NCBI GenBank assembly: GCA_001795165.1
Contig: MGNS01000008.1
Location: 20,600 to 29,426 of the forward strand
Source: Chloroflexi bacterium RBG_16_57_11
GTDB taxonomy: Bacteria; Chloroflexota; Anaerolineae; Anaerolineales; UBA4823
Direction of reading: 5' to 3'
Length of the DNA: 8,827 nt
Shown here: piece by piece, positions 1-5,228 of the stretch
How positions within the stretch are numbered: position 1 is the first letter of the stretch
Layout of the letters: every line of letters begins with the position of its first letter
The notes under the pieces: model-generated
Databases searched by the model: none
Told to the model about the DNA's origin: nothing
What the model saw: only the letters and a program-made list of their open reading frames with translations
Program-made: the position numbers and the translations under genes

Positions 1-489
1 ATGGTCACCCAAACCATGGTCGACCAGGTGCTGTCCGATTGGGGGCGGATCGATATCCTGGTGAATCATACGGCCGTTTGTCCACACGCCGCCTTGCTGA
101 CCATGGATGAATGGGATTGGCTGCGCACGCTGGATCTCAACCTGACCGGGCCGTTCCTGACGATTCAACGCGTGGGCCAGGTAATGCGCTACCAGGGTGG
201 GGGTGTCATGATTAACCTGGTTGCAGCTTTAGGCGATTCTCAGGACTGGGATGGACGGGCTGCCTTTTTCGCCAGCCAGGCGGGTCTGGTCGGGTTGACT
301 CGCCAGGCGGCGCGCGAGCTCGCTGAAGCCCATATTCGCGTCCATGCAATCCGCCTGGAGCAAATGCCTGAAACACCAGCGCTTGCTGAATTGAAGCCAC
401 TGGTTGAGCAGCTATTTTTCCTTTGCAGCAGTGCATCCAGACAAATCACCGGGCAGATACTCGATGTGGTAGCCAACCGTCAATCGTAA
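1..489 (+). CDS. SDR-family protein, 5'-truncated by window, catalytic residues replaced
   Basis: This is the C-terminal two thirds of a short-chain dehydrogenase/reductase fold. The N-terminal Rossmann TGxxxGIG segment would lie before base 1, so the first ATG is probably internal. Seen: a WGRIDILVN strand (14-22), DLNLTGPF (45-52) with the conserved helix Asn (N47), and the typical tail ITGQILDV (149-156). NNAG is replaced by NHTA (22-25). The usual Ser of NISS falls on Ala75, and YxASK reads FFASQ, putting Phe89 and Gln93 at the catalytic Tyr and Lys positions. The usual RVNAIAPG segment is altered to RVHAIRLE. From family knowledge, loss of Ser, Tyr and Lys should abolish oxidoreductase chemistry. 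I infer a pseudoenzyme or binding partner, or a diverging gene. The frame is open to its TAA with no internal stop. An enoyl-CoA hydratase gene follows after 39 bases, probably in the same operon. Confidence 0.85.
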   Translation: MVTQTMVDQVLSDWGRIDILVNHTAVCPHAALLTMDEWDWLRTLDLNLTGPFLTIQRVGQVMRYQGGGVMINLVAALGDSQDWDGRAAFFASQAGLVGLTRQAARELAEAHIRVHAIRLEQMPETPALAELKPLVEQLFFLCSSASRQITGQILDVVANRQS

Positions 490-515
490 GATTTATCGAA
501 CAAAACATCCTCGCG

Positions 516-523
516 AAAGGAGG
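516..523 (+). promoter_or_regulatory. Shine-Dalgarno site for the enoyl-CoA hydratase
   Basis: AAAGGAGG lies 5 bases before the GTG at 529. It is a near-perfect anti-16S match and decides the non-ATG start of the downstream gene. Confidence 0.85.
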
Positions 524-528
524 CTGAG

Positions 529-1305
529 GTGAGCGAGTATACGACAATCCTGGTCGAGAGACGTGAACGGGTAGGCCTGATCCGGCTGAACCGCCCCCAA
601 TTCATGAATGCTCTGAATGCTGCCTTGCTGGGTGAGCTGATGGGTGCGTTGGAAAATTTGGATGCCGATCCGGATACCGGCGCCATGGTCATTACCGGCA
701 GCGAGCGCGTCTTTGCCGCTGGTGCGGACATCAAAGAAATGGCTGACGCTTCAGCAGTGGACATGCTGGTGCGCGATACGGTCTCGCAATTCGACCGCAT
801 TCGCCGGGTAAAGAAGCCGGTCATCGCGGCGGTGTCCGGCTGGTGCCTGGGTGGCGGATTTGAGCTGGCGATGTCCTGCGATATGATCATCGCTTCCGAA
901 ACGGCTCGTTTCGGACAGCCCGAGATCACCATCGGCGTGATCCCCGGGGCGGGTGGCACCCAGCGGTTGACTCGGGCCGTAGGCAAAGCCATTGCCATGG
1001 AAATGGTGCTGAACAATCGCACGCTCACCGCAGATGAAGCGCAACTGTATGGCCTGGTCAATCGTGTCATCCCTGTGGAGCGCTACCTGGATGAGGCGAT
1101 GGGGTTGGCAAATGAGCTTGCCGCGCGGGCTCCACTGGCGGTGCGCCTGGGTAAAGAAGCAGTCAACCATGCTTCGGACTCTTTCCTGAGCGAAGGCCTG
1201 GCAAGTGAGCGCCGTGCTTTCTATTACTTGTTTAGCACACAGGATCAGAAGGAGGGGATGGCGGCTTTCCTCGAAAAACGCAAGCCTGAATGGAAAGGTG
1301 AATGA
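529..1305 (+). CDS. enoyl-CoA hydratase (crotonase family)
   Basis: A 258-residue crotonase, the usual length, starting at GTG behind a strong ribosome site. It should hydrate trans-2-enoyl-CoA to 3-hydroxyacyl-CoA in the cytoplasm, as in beta-oxidation or related acyl-CoA pathways. Seen: the oxyanion-hole and CoA-binding segment AAGADIKEM (63-71), WCLGGGFELAMSCD (105-118), and FGQPEITIGVIPGAGGTQR (128-146). Glu112 and Glu132 match the two catalytic glutamates of mitochondrial short-chain enoyl-CoA hydratase (E144 and E164 in rat). The stretch after Glu132 (GAGGTQRLTRAVGK, then AMEMVL) closely resembles that enzyme, as does the C-terminal EGMAAFLEKRKPEWK. Both acids favour a hydratase over an isomerase or dehalogenase; chain-length preference cannot be read. 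The gene lies between an SDR-like gene and an acyltransferase gene whose ATG overlaps this stop codon (ATGA at 1302-1305), so the latter two should be translationally coupled. Confidence 0.95.
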   Translation: MSEYTTILVERRERVGLIRLNRPQFMNALNAALLGELMGALENLDADPDTGAMVITGSERVFAAGADIKEMADASAVDMLVRDTVSQFDRIRRVKKPVIAAVSGWCLGGGFELAMSCDMIIASETARFGQPEITIGVIPGAGGTQRLTRAVGKAIAMEMVLNNRTLTADEAQLYGLVNRVIPVERYLDEAMGLANELAARAPLAVRLGKEAVNHASDSFLSEGLASERRAFYYLFSTQDQKEGMAAFLEKRKPEWKGE

Positions 1306-2102
1306 TCGGTTATTCTGATCTGGCATCCGCCTTTCGTGAGCTGGACATTCCGCCCGTCGCTCCATCGATGGTGCATGCCTCGCTTTCTGCCTTCGGTCCG
1401 GTGGAGGGGGGCGCGCAAACGGTGGTTGAAGCGATCTTGGAAGTTTTTCCGACGGTTCTGATGCCCACCTTTACTTACAAGACGATGGTTGTTCCGGATA
1501 TTGGACCGCCGGACAATGGACTAGCCTATGGCACTTATGCAGACGCCAACCGGCAGGCGCATTTTTTTCAGTCGAATATGCCGGTTGACCGGTTGATTGG
1601 CATGATCCCTGAGATGTTCCGCCTTTATCCCAGGGCGCATCGATCGCTGCATCCGATCCTGTCTTTTGCCGGCGTCAATGCTGACCGGTACCTTGACAGC
1701 CAGACCATTTCTGAGCCGCTGGCTCCCTTTCGCCTGCTGGTCAACGAGAAAGCCTGGGTGCTTCTGCTGGGTGTTGACCACACAGTCAATACCAGCCTTC
1801 ATTACGCTGAGAAATTAGCTGGGCGCAGGCAATTCGTCCGTTGGGCGCTCACCCCAGACGGCGTCGTCGAATGTCCCGGGTTTCCGGGTTGCTCGGATGG
1901 CTTTGATGCGATTGCGGCCCGCCTGTCTCAGATCGTTCGGAAGAGGTGGGCAGGAAAGGCGCTGATACAGGCAATCCCCATGGCGGATCTGATCCAGATT
2001 GCCTTGACCTGGCTGAGAGAGGATCCGCTAGCTTTATTATGCGATCATTCTTATTGTGAGCGCTGTAGATCTATACGACTGGATGTAGCCAATCTGGCGT
2101 AA
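1302..2102 (+). CDS. AAC(3)-family (antibiotic_NAT fold) N-acetyltransferase
   Basis: A 266-residue member of the aminoglycoside 3-N-acetyltransferase family, which transfers an acyl group from acyl-CoA to an amine. Seen in family order: VHASLSAFGPVEGG (24-37), LMPTFTY (53-59), the RSLHP block (114-118) with FAGVNAD behind it, and LLLGVDHTVNTSLHYAE (154-170), which has the conserved NTxLHxAE acetyl-CoA/active-site region. The ATG overlaps the hydratase TGA, with AAAGG about 3 bases upstream (1294-1298). Five cysteines are notable: C191 and C197, then C247, C252 and C255 in a tail reading CDHSYCERC. They could form a metal site (inference). Many chromosomal members of this family have no proven antibiotic substrate. 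Coupling to an enoyl-CoA hydratase suggests a metabolic amine or acyl-CoA substrate rather than drug resistance; the sequence does not show the substrate. Confidence 0.9.
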   Translation: MIGYSDLASAFRELDIPPVAPSMVHASLSAFGPVEGGAQTVVEAILEVFPTVLMPTFTYKTMVVPDIGPPDNGLAYGTYADANRQAHFFQSNMPVDRLIGMIPEMFRLYPRAHRSLHPILSFAGVNADRYLDSQTISEPLAPFRLLVNEKAWVLLLGVDHTVNTSLHYAEKLAGRRQFVRWALTPDGVVECPGFPGCSDGFDAIAARLSQIVRKRWAGKALIQAIPMADLIQIALTWLREDPLALLCDHSYCERCRSIRLDVANLA

Positions 2103-2126
2103 AGAAGTTAAAATTGTGGGAAACCC

Positions 2127-2136
2127 AAGGAAGGTG
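2127..2136 (+). promoter_or_regulatory. Shine-Dalgarno region for the pentapeptide-repeat gene
   Basis: The purine-rich stretch AAGGAAGGTG ends 5 bases before the ATG at 2142 and sits in the 39-base gap after the acetyltransferase gene. I see no convincing -35/-10 pair in this short gap, so the gene may be read through from upstream. Confidence 0.65.
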
Positions 2137-2141
2137 ATCGA

Positions 2142-2819
2142 ATGAGTCAATTGACCAATTTCCAGATTTATGATTTACTGAATCGACCCAGGCCGCTTTG
2201 GCTGGTCAAGATCGATCTGAGCGATGCTTCGCTCTACTGGGTGGATTTGAGCGAGTGCAACCTCAGCATGGCCAACCTGAGCAAAGCCGACATGAATTGG
2301 GCCAACCTGGCCGGCGCGGATTTGCGCCGCGCCGACTTGAGCATGGCCAACCTTTTTGAAGCGCATCTTCAAAGGGCAAACCTGAACGAGGCCAATCTGA
2401 GCCATGCGAACCTGACCCGCGCTGATCTGGGGAAAACCGACATGCTCGAGGCCATTATGGTCGAGGCAAATCTGAGCCGCGCCAGCCTGAGTAAGGCCAT
2501 GATGATCCGGGCAAATATGAACGGCAGCAATCTGACCCGCGCAGATTTGAGCAAGACAAACCTGGCAGGCGCGAACCTCAGCGGATCAGAAATGTCATTG
2601 GCGAATTTATTCGATGCTAATTTGAATGGAGCCGATCTGCGTGGAGTTAACCTGACCCGCGCTGATTTGACCGCGGCTAACCTTTCGCGGGCTGATTTGA
2701 CCGGCGCGATACTGACCGGGGCCGACCTTAGCGAGGCCAATTTAGAGGGCACCACGCTAAATGACGCCATTATGCCGGATGGAACGCGCTTTGTCAAAGA
2801 AGAAAAAGAGGTTAGCTGA
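2142..2819 (+). CDS. pentapeptide-repeat protein, 38 uninterrupted repeats
   Basis: A 225-residue protein made almost wholly of A(D/N)LxX pentapeptides. In perfect register, 38 consecutive repeats run from Lys23 to Pro212. The centre residue is always Leu or Met (seven Met), and the residue two before it is mostly Ala. This predicts a right-handed quadrilateral beta-helix of about nine and a half coils. A short non-repeat cap (1-22) and a charged tail (FVKEEKEVS) flank it. There is no signal peptide or membrane segment, so it is probably cytosolic. The run has none of the loop insertions known in Qnr and AlbG, the DNA-mimic gyrase-protection members of this fold, and the surface is not obviously acidic, so gyrase protection is unsupported. 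NLTRADL recurs at exact 120-base steps (repeats 14-15, 22-23 and 30-31), pointing to growth by internal duplication. The gene ends 8 bases inside the convergent kinase gene. Function unknown. Confidence 0.93.
   Translation: MSQLTNFQIYDLLNRPRPLWLVKIDLSDASLYWVDLSECNLSMANLSKADMNWANLAGADLRRADLSMANLFEAHLQRANLNEANLSHANLTRADLGKTDMLEAIMVEANLSRASLSKAMMIRANMNGSNLTRADLSKTNLAGANLSGSEMSLANLFDANLNGADLRGVNLTRADLTAANLSRADLTGAILTGADLSEANLEGTTLNDAIMPDGTRFVKEEKEVS
2142..2819 (+). repeat. 15-base coding repeat with 120-base super-period
   Basis: The DNA follows a 15-base period across 2208-2777. Near-identical segments encoding NLTRADL begin close to 2409, 2529 and 2649, eight pentapeptides (two beta-helix coils) apart, and two of the three are followed by a KT dipeptide in the next repeat. 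This is the footprint of in-frame duplication within the gene, not a separate element. Confidence 0.7.
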
Positions 2820-4257
2820 CGCTGGGTAAGTCAGCCCAAATCGTCGTCCCGTTGCCGACCTGGCTGCTTACACCAATTTCGCCTCCGTGGCTTTCCACGA
2901 TTGATTTTGCGATAGCCAACCCGAGGCCGCTTCCACGGACCACGCCCGGGCGTGGTTGGGTAATCTCAGCGCGATAAAAGCGCTCAAAGACATGCGGCAG
3001 ATGCTCTGGCGCAATCCCCGGTCCTGAGTCGCGCACCAGCAGGCGCACGGTATTGGGATTAGGTCCAGAGCGCAGCAACATTTCCACCTGGCCCTTACAG
3101 GGTGTATATTTGATTGCATTCTCGACCAGATTGTAGAAAACCCTGCGCAGCTGCCCTTCATTACCCAACACAGGCGGCAGGCCAGGTTCCAGATCCAGGG
3201 TCAATTCGACTTCTGCACGCGTCGCCCGGATGCCGAAAGTCTCGTAAACTTCGTGCGCAATTGCGCCAAGGTTCAGCAGCGTGCGCTTACCGCTATCCAT
3301 CCCGGCTTCCATGCGAGAGAGATCCAGCAAGTCATTCACCATCCGCACCAGACGGTCGATCTCGGTTTCGATCTCGGAGAGGAATCGGGTGGCGACCTCC
3401 GGCTCTTCCAGGGCGCCCTCACGCAGCGCCTCAGCCCGCAGTTTTACGACCGTCAGGGGAGTGCGCAGCTCGTGGCTGGCATTGGCCACGAAGGCCCGCA
3501 ATTGGGACAGGTTGGACTGCAGGCGATTTGCCATGCTGTTAAAGGCTTCGGCCAGCAGTTGCAGTTCTTGGGGTCCAGAAGGCTTTACCCGAACGGACAG
3601 ATCGCCGCTTTCCATGTTCCTGGCTGCCTGGGTCAAGATTTGTATCGGCCGGGCCAGGTTATTCGCCAGCACCCATCCGACCAGGCTGACTCCGGAAACA
3701 ATCAGCAGGGTGACGGCCATCAAGAGGAAGAAGGATTGGCGTGCGGCTTGCTGGGTAGGCGCCAGGGGGATGCTCAAACGCAAGATGCCGGTGACTTCGA
3801 TCTCGCGCTGGATCAATGCGGCCACGTGCATCATCTGCTCACCCCGGCTGTCGGGACGGATATTCACCCCTCGGCCTAATTCGCTCTCCAGTGCTTCGAT
3901 CACCTCCGGTGCGTTAGCCCGGTTAGCACGGATCGGAAGGTTATTGCTGCTGTCCACCAGCGGAAAGCCGTCTGGCTGGTATACAGTGAACTGCATGTCC
4001 GGCGTGTCGGCGAACATGCGGCTCAACATATCCTGGATGTGTTGCTTGTCGGTGGTGCCTCCGCTCAACTCCTGAAGCGGAAGCTCCAATGCATTGCCGG
4101 CAGCAAAGGCCAGCCCTTGCAAGTTATGCTCCGTTTCTCCAATTGCAGCCTGAAAGATAAATCGGCCGGCAAACCCCGCCATCAGCGCAATGCTGACCAG
4201 GGAAACCGCCAGATGGGAAAGCACCAACCGGGTATTTAAGGAGCGAGCGAACCGCAT
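2812..4257 (-). CDS. membrane sensor histidine kinase, PhoR/PnpS-like architecture
   Basis: A 481-residue kinase starting at the ATG at 4257, four bases after the response-regulator stop. Domains in order: TM1 (about 11-36), an extracytoplasmic sensor (about 38-170), TM2 (about 175-197), HAMP (about 198-250, with ARPIQILTQAARNM), HisKA with phospho-acceptor His262 in ASHELRTPLTVVK, and HATPase_c. The last shows an N box NLVENAIKY (Asn380), G1 DSGPGI (410-415), an F box FERFYR (424-429) and G2 GSGLGLAIA (442-450). All catalytic motifs are intact. The sensor reads YQPDGFPLVDS, then APEVIEAL, then a return strand before GILRLSIPL, resembling the small Cache/PAS-like sensor of PhoR/PnpS-type kinases. 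The ligand cannot be read. It should phosphorylate the adjacent regulator. AGGAGGAG (4271-4278) lies 13 bases upstream, a long spacing, so coupling to regulator translation is likely. An in-frame extension upstream to 4347 exists but lies inside the regulator gene and is not used here. Confidence 0.93.
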   Translation of the reverse strand: MRFARSLNTRLVLSHLAVSLVSIALMAGFAGRFIFQAAIGETEHNLQGLAFAAGNALELPLQELSGGTTDKQHIQDMLSRMFADTPDMQFTVYQPDGFPLVDSSNNLPIRANRANAPEVIEALESELGRGVNIRPDSRGEQMMHVAALIQREIEVTGILRLSIPLAPTQQAARQSFFLLMAVTLLIVSGVSLVGWVLANNLARPIQILTQAARNMESGDLSVRVKPSGPQELQLLAEAFNSMANRLQSNLSQLRAFVANASHELRTPLTVVKLRAEALREGALEEPEVATRFLSEIETEIDRLVRMVNDLLDLSRMEAGMDSGKRTLLNLGAIAHEVYETFGIRATRAEVELTLDLEPGLPPVLGNEGQLRRVFYNLVENAIKYTPCKGQVEMLLRSGPNPNTVRLLVRDSGPGIAPEHLPHVFERFYRAEITQPRPGVVRGSGLGLAIAKSIVESHGGEIGVSSQVGNGTTIWADLPSVS

Positions 4258-4261
4258 TGGG

Positions 4262-4960
4262 CTAGGCCAGCTCCTCCTGACCGGCAAAGCGGTAACCGTA
4301 GCCACGCACTGTCTGGATAAACTGTGGACTCGCGGGATCCTCTTCAATTTTTAGCCGCAGCCAGCGCACGTGCACGTCCAGCGTGCGCGGATCTCCCACC
4401 CAATCATCGCCCCAGACCAGCTTGATCAGCTCATCCCGATTCATCGCCCGGCCGGCGTTTTTCATCAGGGTGGCGAGTAAATCAAATTCGCGCGCCGAGA
4501 GCTGTACTTCCTGGTCGCTTTTATAAACCCGCCGGGCCACAGGATCCATACTGAGCTGCCCCATGGCGACATGCTGGGATTGTGGTACCTGCCGGTCGAG
4601 CTGCACCCGGCGCAGCATCGCCTGGATGCGCGCCAGCAACTCCCGGAAGGAGAAGGGTTTTGCCAGGTAGTCATCCGCGCCGACCTCCAGCCCCAAGACG
4701 CGATCGATCTCTTCGCCGCGTGCGGTCAGCATGATTACTGGCGTGGTAGTGAAAGTGCGCAAGCGGCGGCAAACCTCGAACCCGCTGATATCAGGCAACA
4801 TCAGATCGAGCACAATCAAGTCGGGCAGGGTTTCTTCGACCGCAGTTATCGCCGATAGACCGTCCGCGGCAATATCCACCTCAAACCCCTCGCGCTTCAG
4901 GCTATAGGAGAGCGAGTCGGTGATCAGTTGTTCATCGTCCACAAGTAGAATACGTGCCAA
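4262..4960 (-). CDS. OmpR/PhoB-family response regulator
   Basis: A 232-residue DNA-binding response regulator. The receiver domain (1-about 120) has the acidic pair Asp8/Asp9, phospho-acceptor Asp52 in VLDLMLPD, Thr79 in MLTAR and Lys101 in AKPF, the full conserved set. The C-terminal winged helix (about 132-228) shows LSAREFDLLATL, RDELIKLVWGDD, TLDVHVRWLRLKIE and TVRGYGYRF, as in PhoB, RegX3 and ResD relatives. The start is TTG at 4960, chosen because GGAGG lies 6 bases upstream and the MARILLVDDE beginning is canonical. It is the first gene of a two-gene operon with the kinase. It is divergent from comEC across 268 bases, so it could bind that shared region and act on itself or comEC; this is inference, and no characterised box was recognised. 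Confidence 0.95.
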   Translation of the reverse strand: MARILLVDDEQLITDSLSYSLKREGFEVDIAADGLSAITAVEETLPDLIVLDLMLPDISGFEVCRRLRTFTTTPVIMLTARGEEIDRVLGLEVGADDYLAKPFSFRELLARIQAMLRRVQLDRQVPQSQHVAMGQLSMDPVARRVYKSDQEVQLSAREFDLLATLMKNAGRAMNRDELIKLVWGDDWVGDPRTLDVHVRWLRLKIEEDPASPQFIQTVRGYGYRFAGQEELA

Positions 4961-4965
4961 AGCGT

Positions 4966-4971
4966 ACCTCC
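4966..4971 (-). promoter_or_regulatory. Shine-Dalgarno site for the response regulator (TTG start)
   Basis: On the minus strand GGAGGT ends 5 bases before TTG at 4960-4958. It settles the choice of a TTG start for the regulator. Confidence 0.8.
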
Positions 4972-5083
4972 GGATTTCGCATGTGATTGTGGTCGCCTGC
5001 TCCAGGATATGCAGGTCGCGTCACATTCGGATGGTTTTATCGTCATTAAGTATAGCTAACATTGGCATGCTTGCGCGCCAGAT

Positions 5084-5099
5084 AAATTAGCTCTAATTT
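5084..5099. repeat. AT-rich palindrome AAATTAG-CT-CTAATTT
   Basis: Perfect 7-base arms separated by CT, followed directly by two tandem TAATTTT units (5094-5107). The 2-base centre rules out a terminator hairpin and fits a dimeric regulator site. It lies upstream of the response regulator, so autoregulation is possible; the link is inference. Confidence 0.4.
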
Positions 5100-5160
5100 T
5101 TAATTTTACCTCGATTTGTCTTTTCGGCGACCCTGTTAGGGGCGGGTCGAAATTCTTATT

Positions 5161-5204
5161 CCAGCCATTGAGCGGTGAAGGATGTTCTACCGCTCAATGG
5201 CTGG
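5161..5204. repeat. perfect 16-bp inverted repeat upstream of comEC
   Basis: CCAGCCATTGAGCGGT (5161-5176) is matched exactly by its reverse complement at 5189-5204, with a 12-base loop. Two G-T and two A-T pairs extend the stem outward (5157-5160 with 5205-5208). No T-run follows on either strand, so it is not a standard intrinsic terminator. It ends 24 bases before the comEC GTG. As DNA it could be an operator; as RNA it would form a very stable hairpin if transcription starts upstream of it. Confidence 0.85.
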
Positions 5205-5216
5205 GGTATTTGAGGA

Positions 5217-5222
5217 TACAAT
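5217..5222 (+). promoter_or_regulatory. possible -10 box for a leaderless comEC transcript
   Basis: TACAAT matches TATAAT at 5 of 6 positions and ends 6 bases before the comEC GTG, so initiation would fall on or next to the start codon. The gene lacks a good Shine-Dalgarno (only GAGG, 13 bases away), which fits a leaderless message. The -35 position (about 5194-5199, TCAATG) is poor and lies in the right arm of the inverted repeat. Confidence 0.3.
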
Positions 5223-5228
5223 ACGGCT

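Larger units (their letters stand above)
4961..5228. other. divergent intergenic region, regulator/kinase versus comEC
   Basis: 268 bases with no gene, distinctly AT-rich between about 5041 and 5110. It must hold promoters for both directions. For the regulator side, TATACT on the minus strand (5049-5054) is a plausible -10 but has no good -35. A 6-bp hairpin, CGACCC (5128-5133) with GGGTCG (5144-5149), precedes the larger inverted repeat at 5161-5204. No RNA gene was recognised. Confidence 0.6.

Noticed and set aside
480..1365. Open frames on the minus strand across the hydratase gene
   Set aside because: No recognisable domain, and the plus strand encodes a complete crotonase with a strong Shine-Dalgarno.
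2369..2797. Minus-strand open frame with regular repeats opposite the pentapeptide gene
   Set aside because: Its periodicity is just the complement of the 15-base coding repeat; the plus strand has the A(D/N)LxX pattern.
1302..2819. An antibiotic resistance cassette (AAC(3) plus a Qnr-like pentapeptide protein)
   Set aside because: No mobile element, integron site or resistance-specific motif is present. The AAC(3)-family gene is coupled to an acyl-CoA gene, and the pentapeptide protein lacks Qnr loop features.
3281..4075. Long open frame on the plus strand (264 codons) antisense to the kinase gene
   Set aside because: Its translation is rich in Ser and Arg with no family motif, while the opposite strand has full sensor, HAMP, HisKA and HATPase motifs. 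It is a shadow.
4258..4347. N-terminal extension of the kinase by 30 residues to an upstream ATG at 4347
   Set aside because: It lies within the regulator coding sequence and adds a non-family leader before the first membrane helix. ATG 4257 gives the standard layout, although its AGGAGGAG site is 13 bases away.
5161..5204. Intrinsic terminator
   Set aside because: The stem is strong, but no T-run follows on either strand and no gene ends nearby.
4961..5228. Riboswitch or small RNA gene
   Set aside because: Only two simple hairpins are visible and no conserved riboswitch core was recognised.
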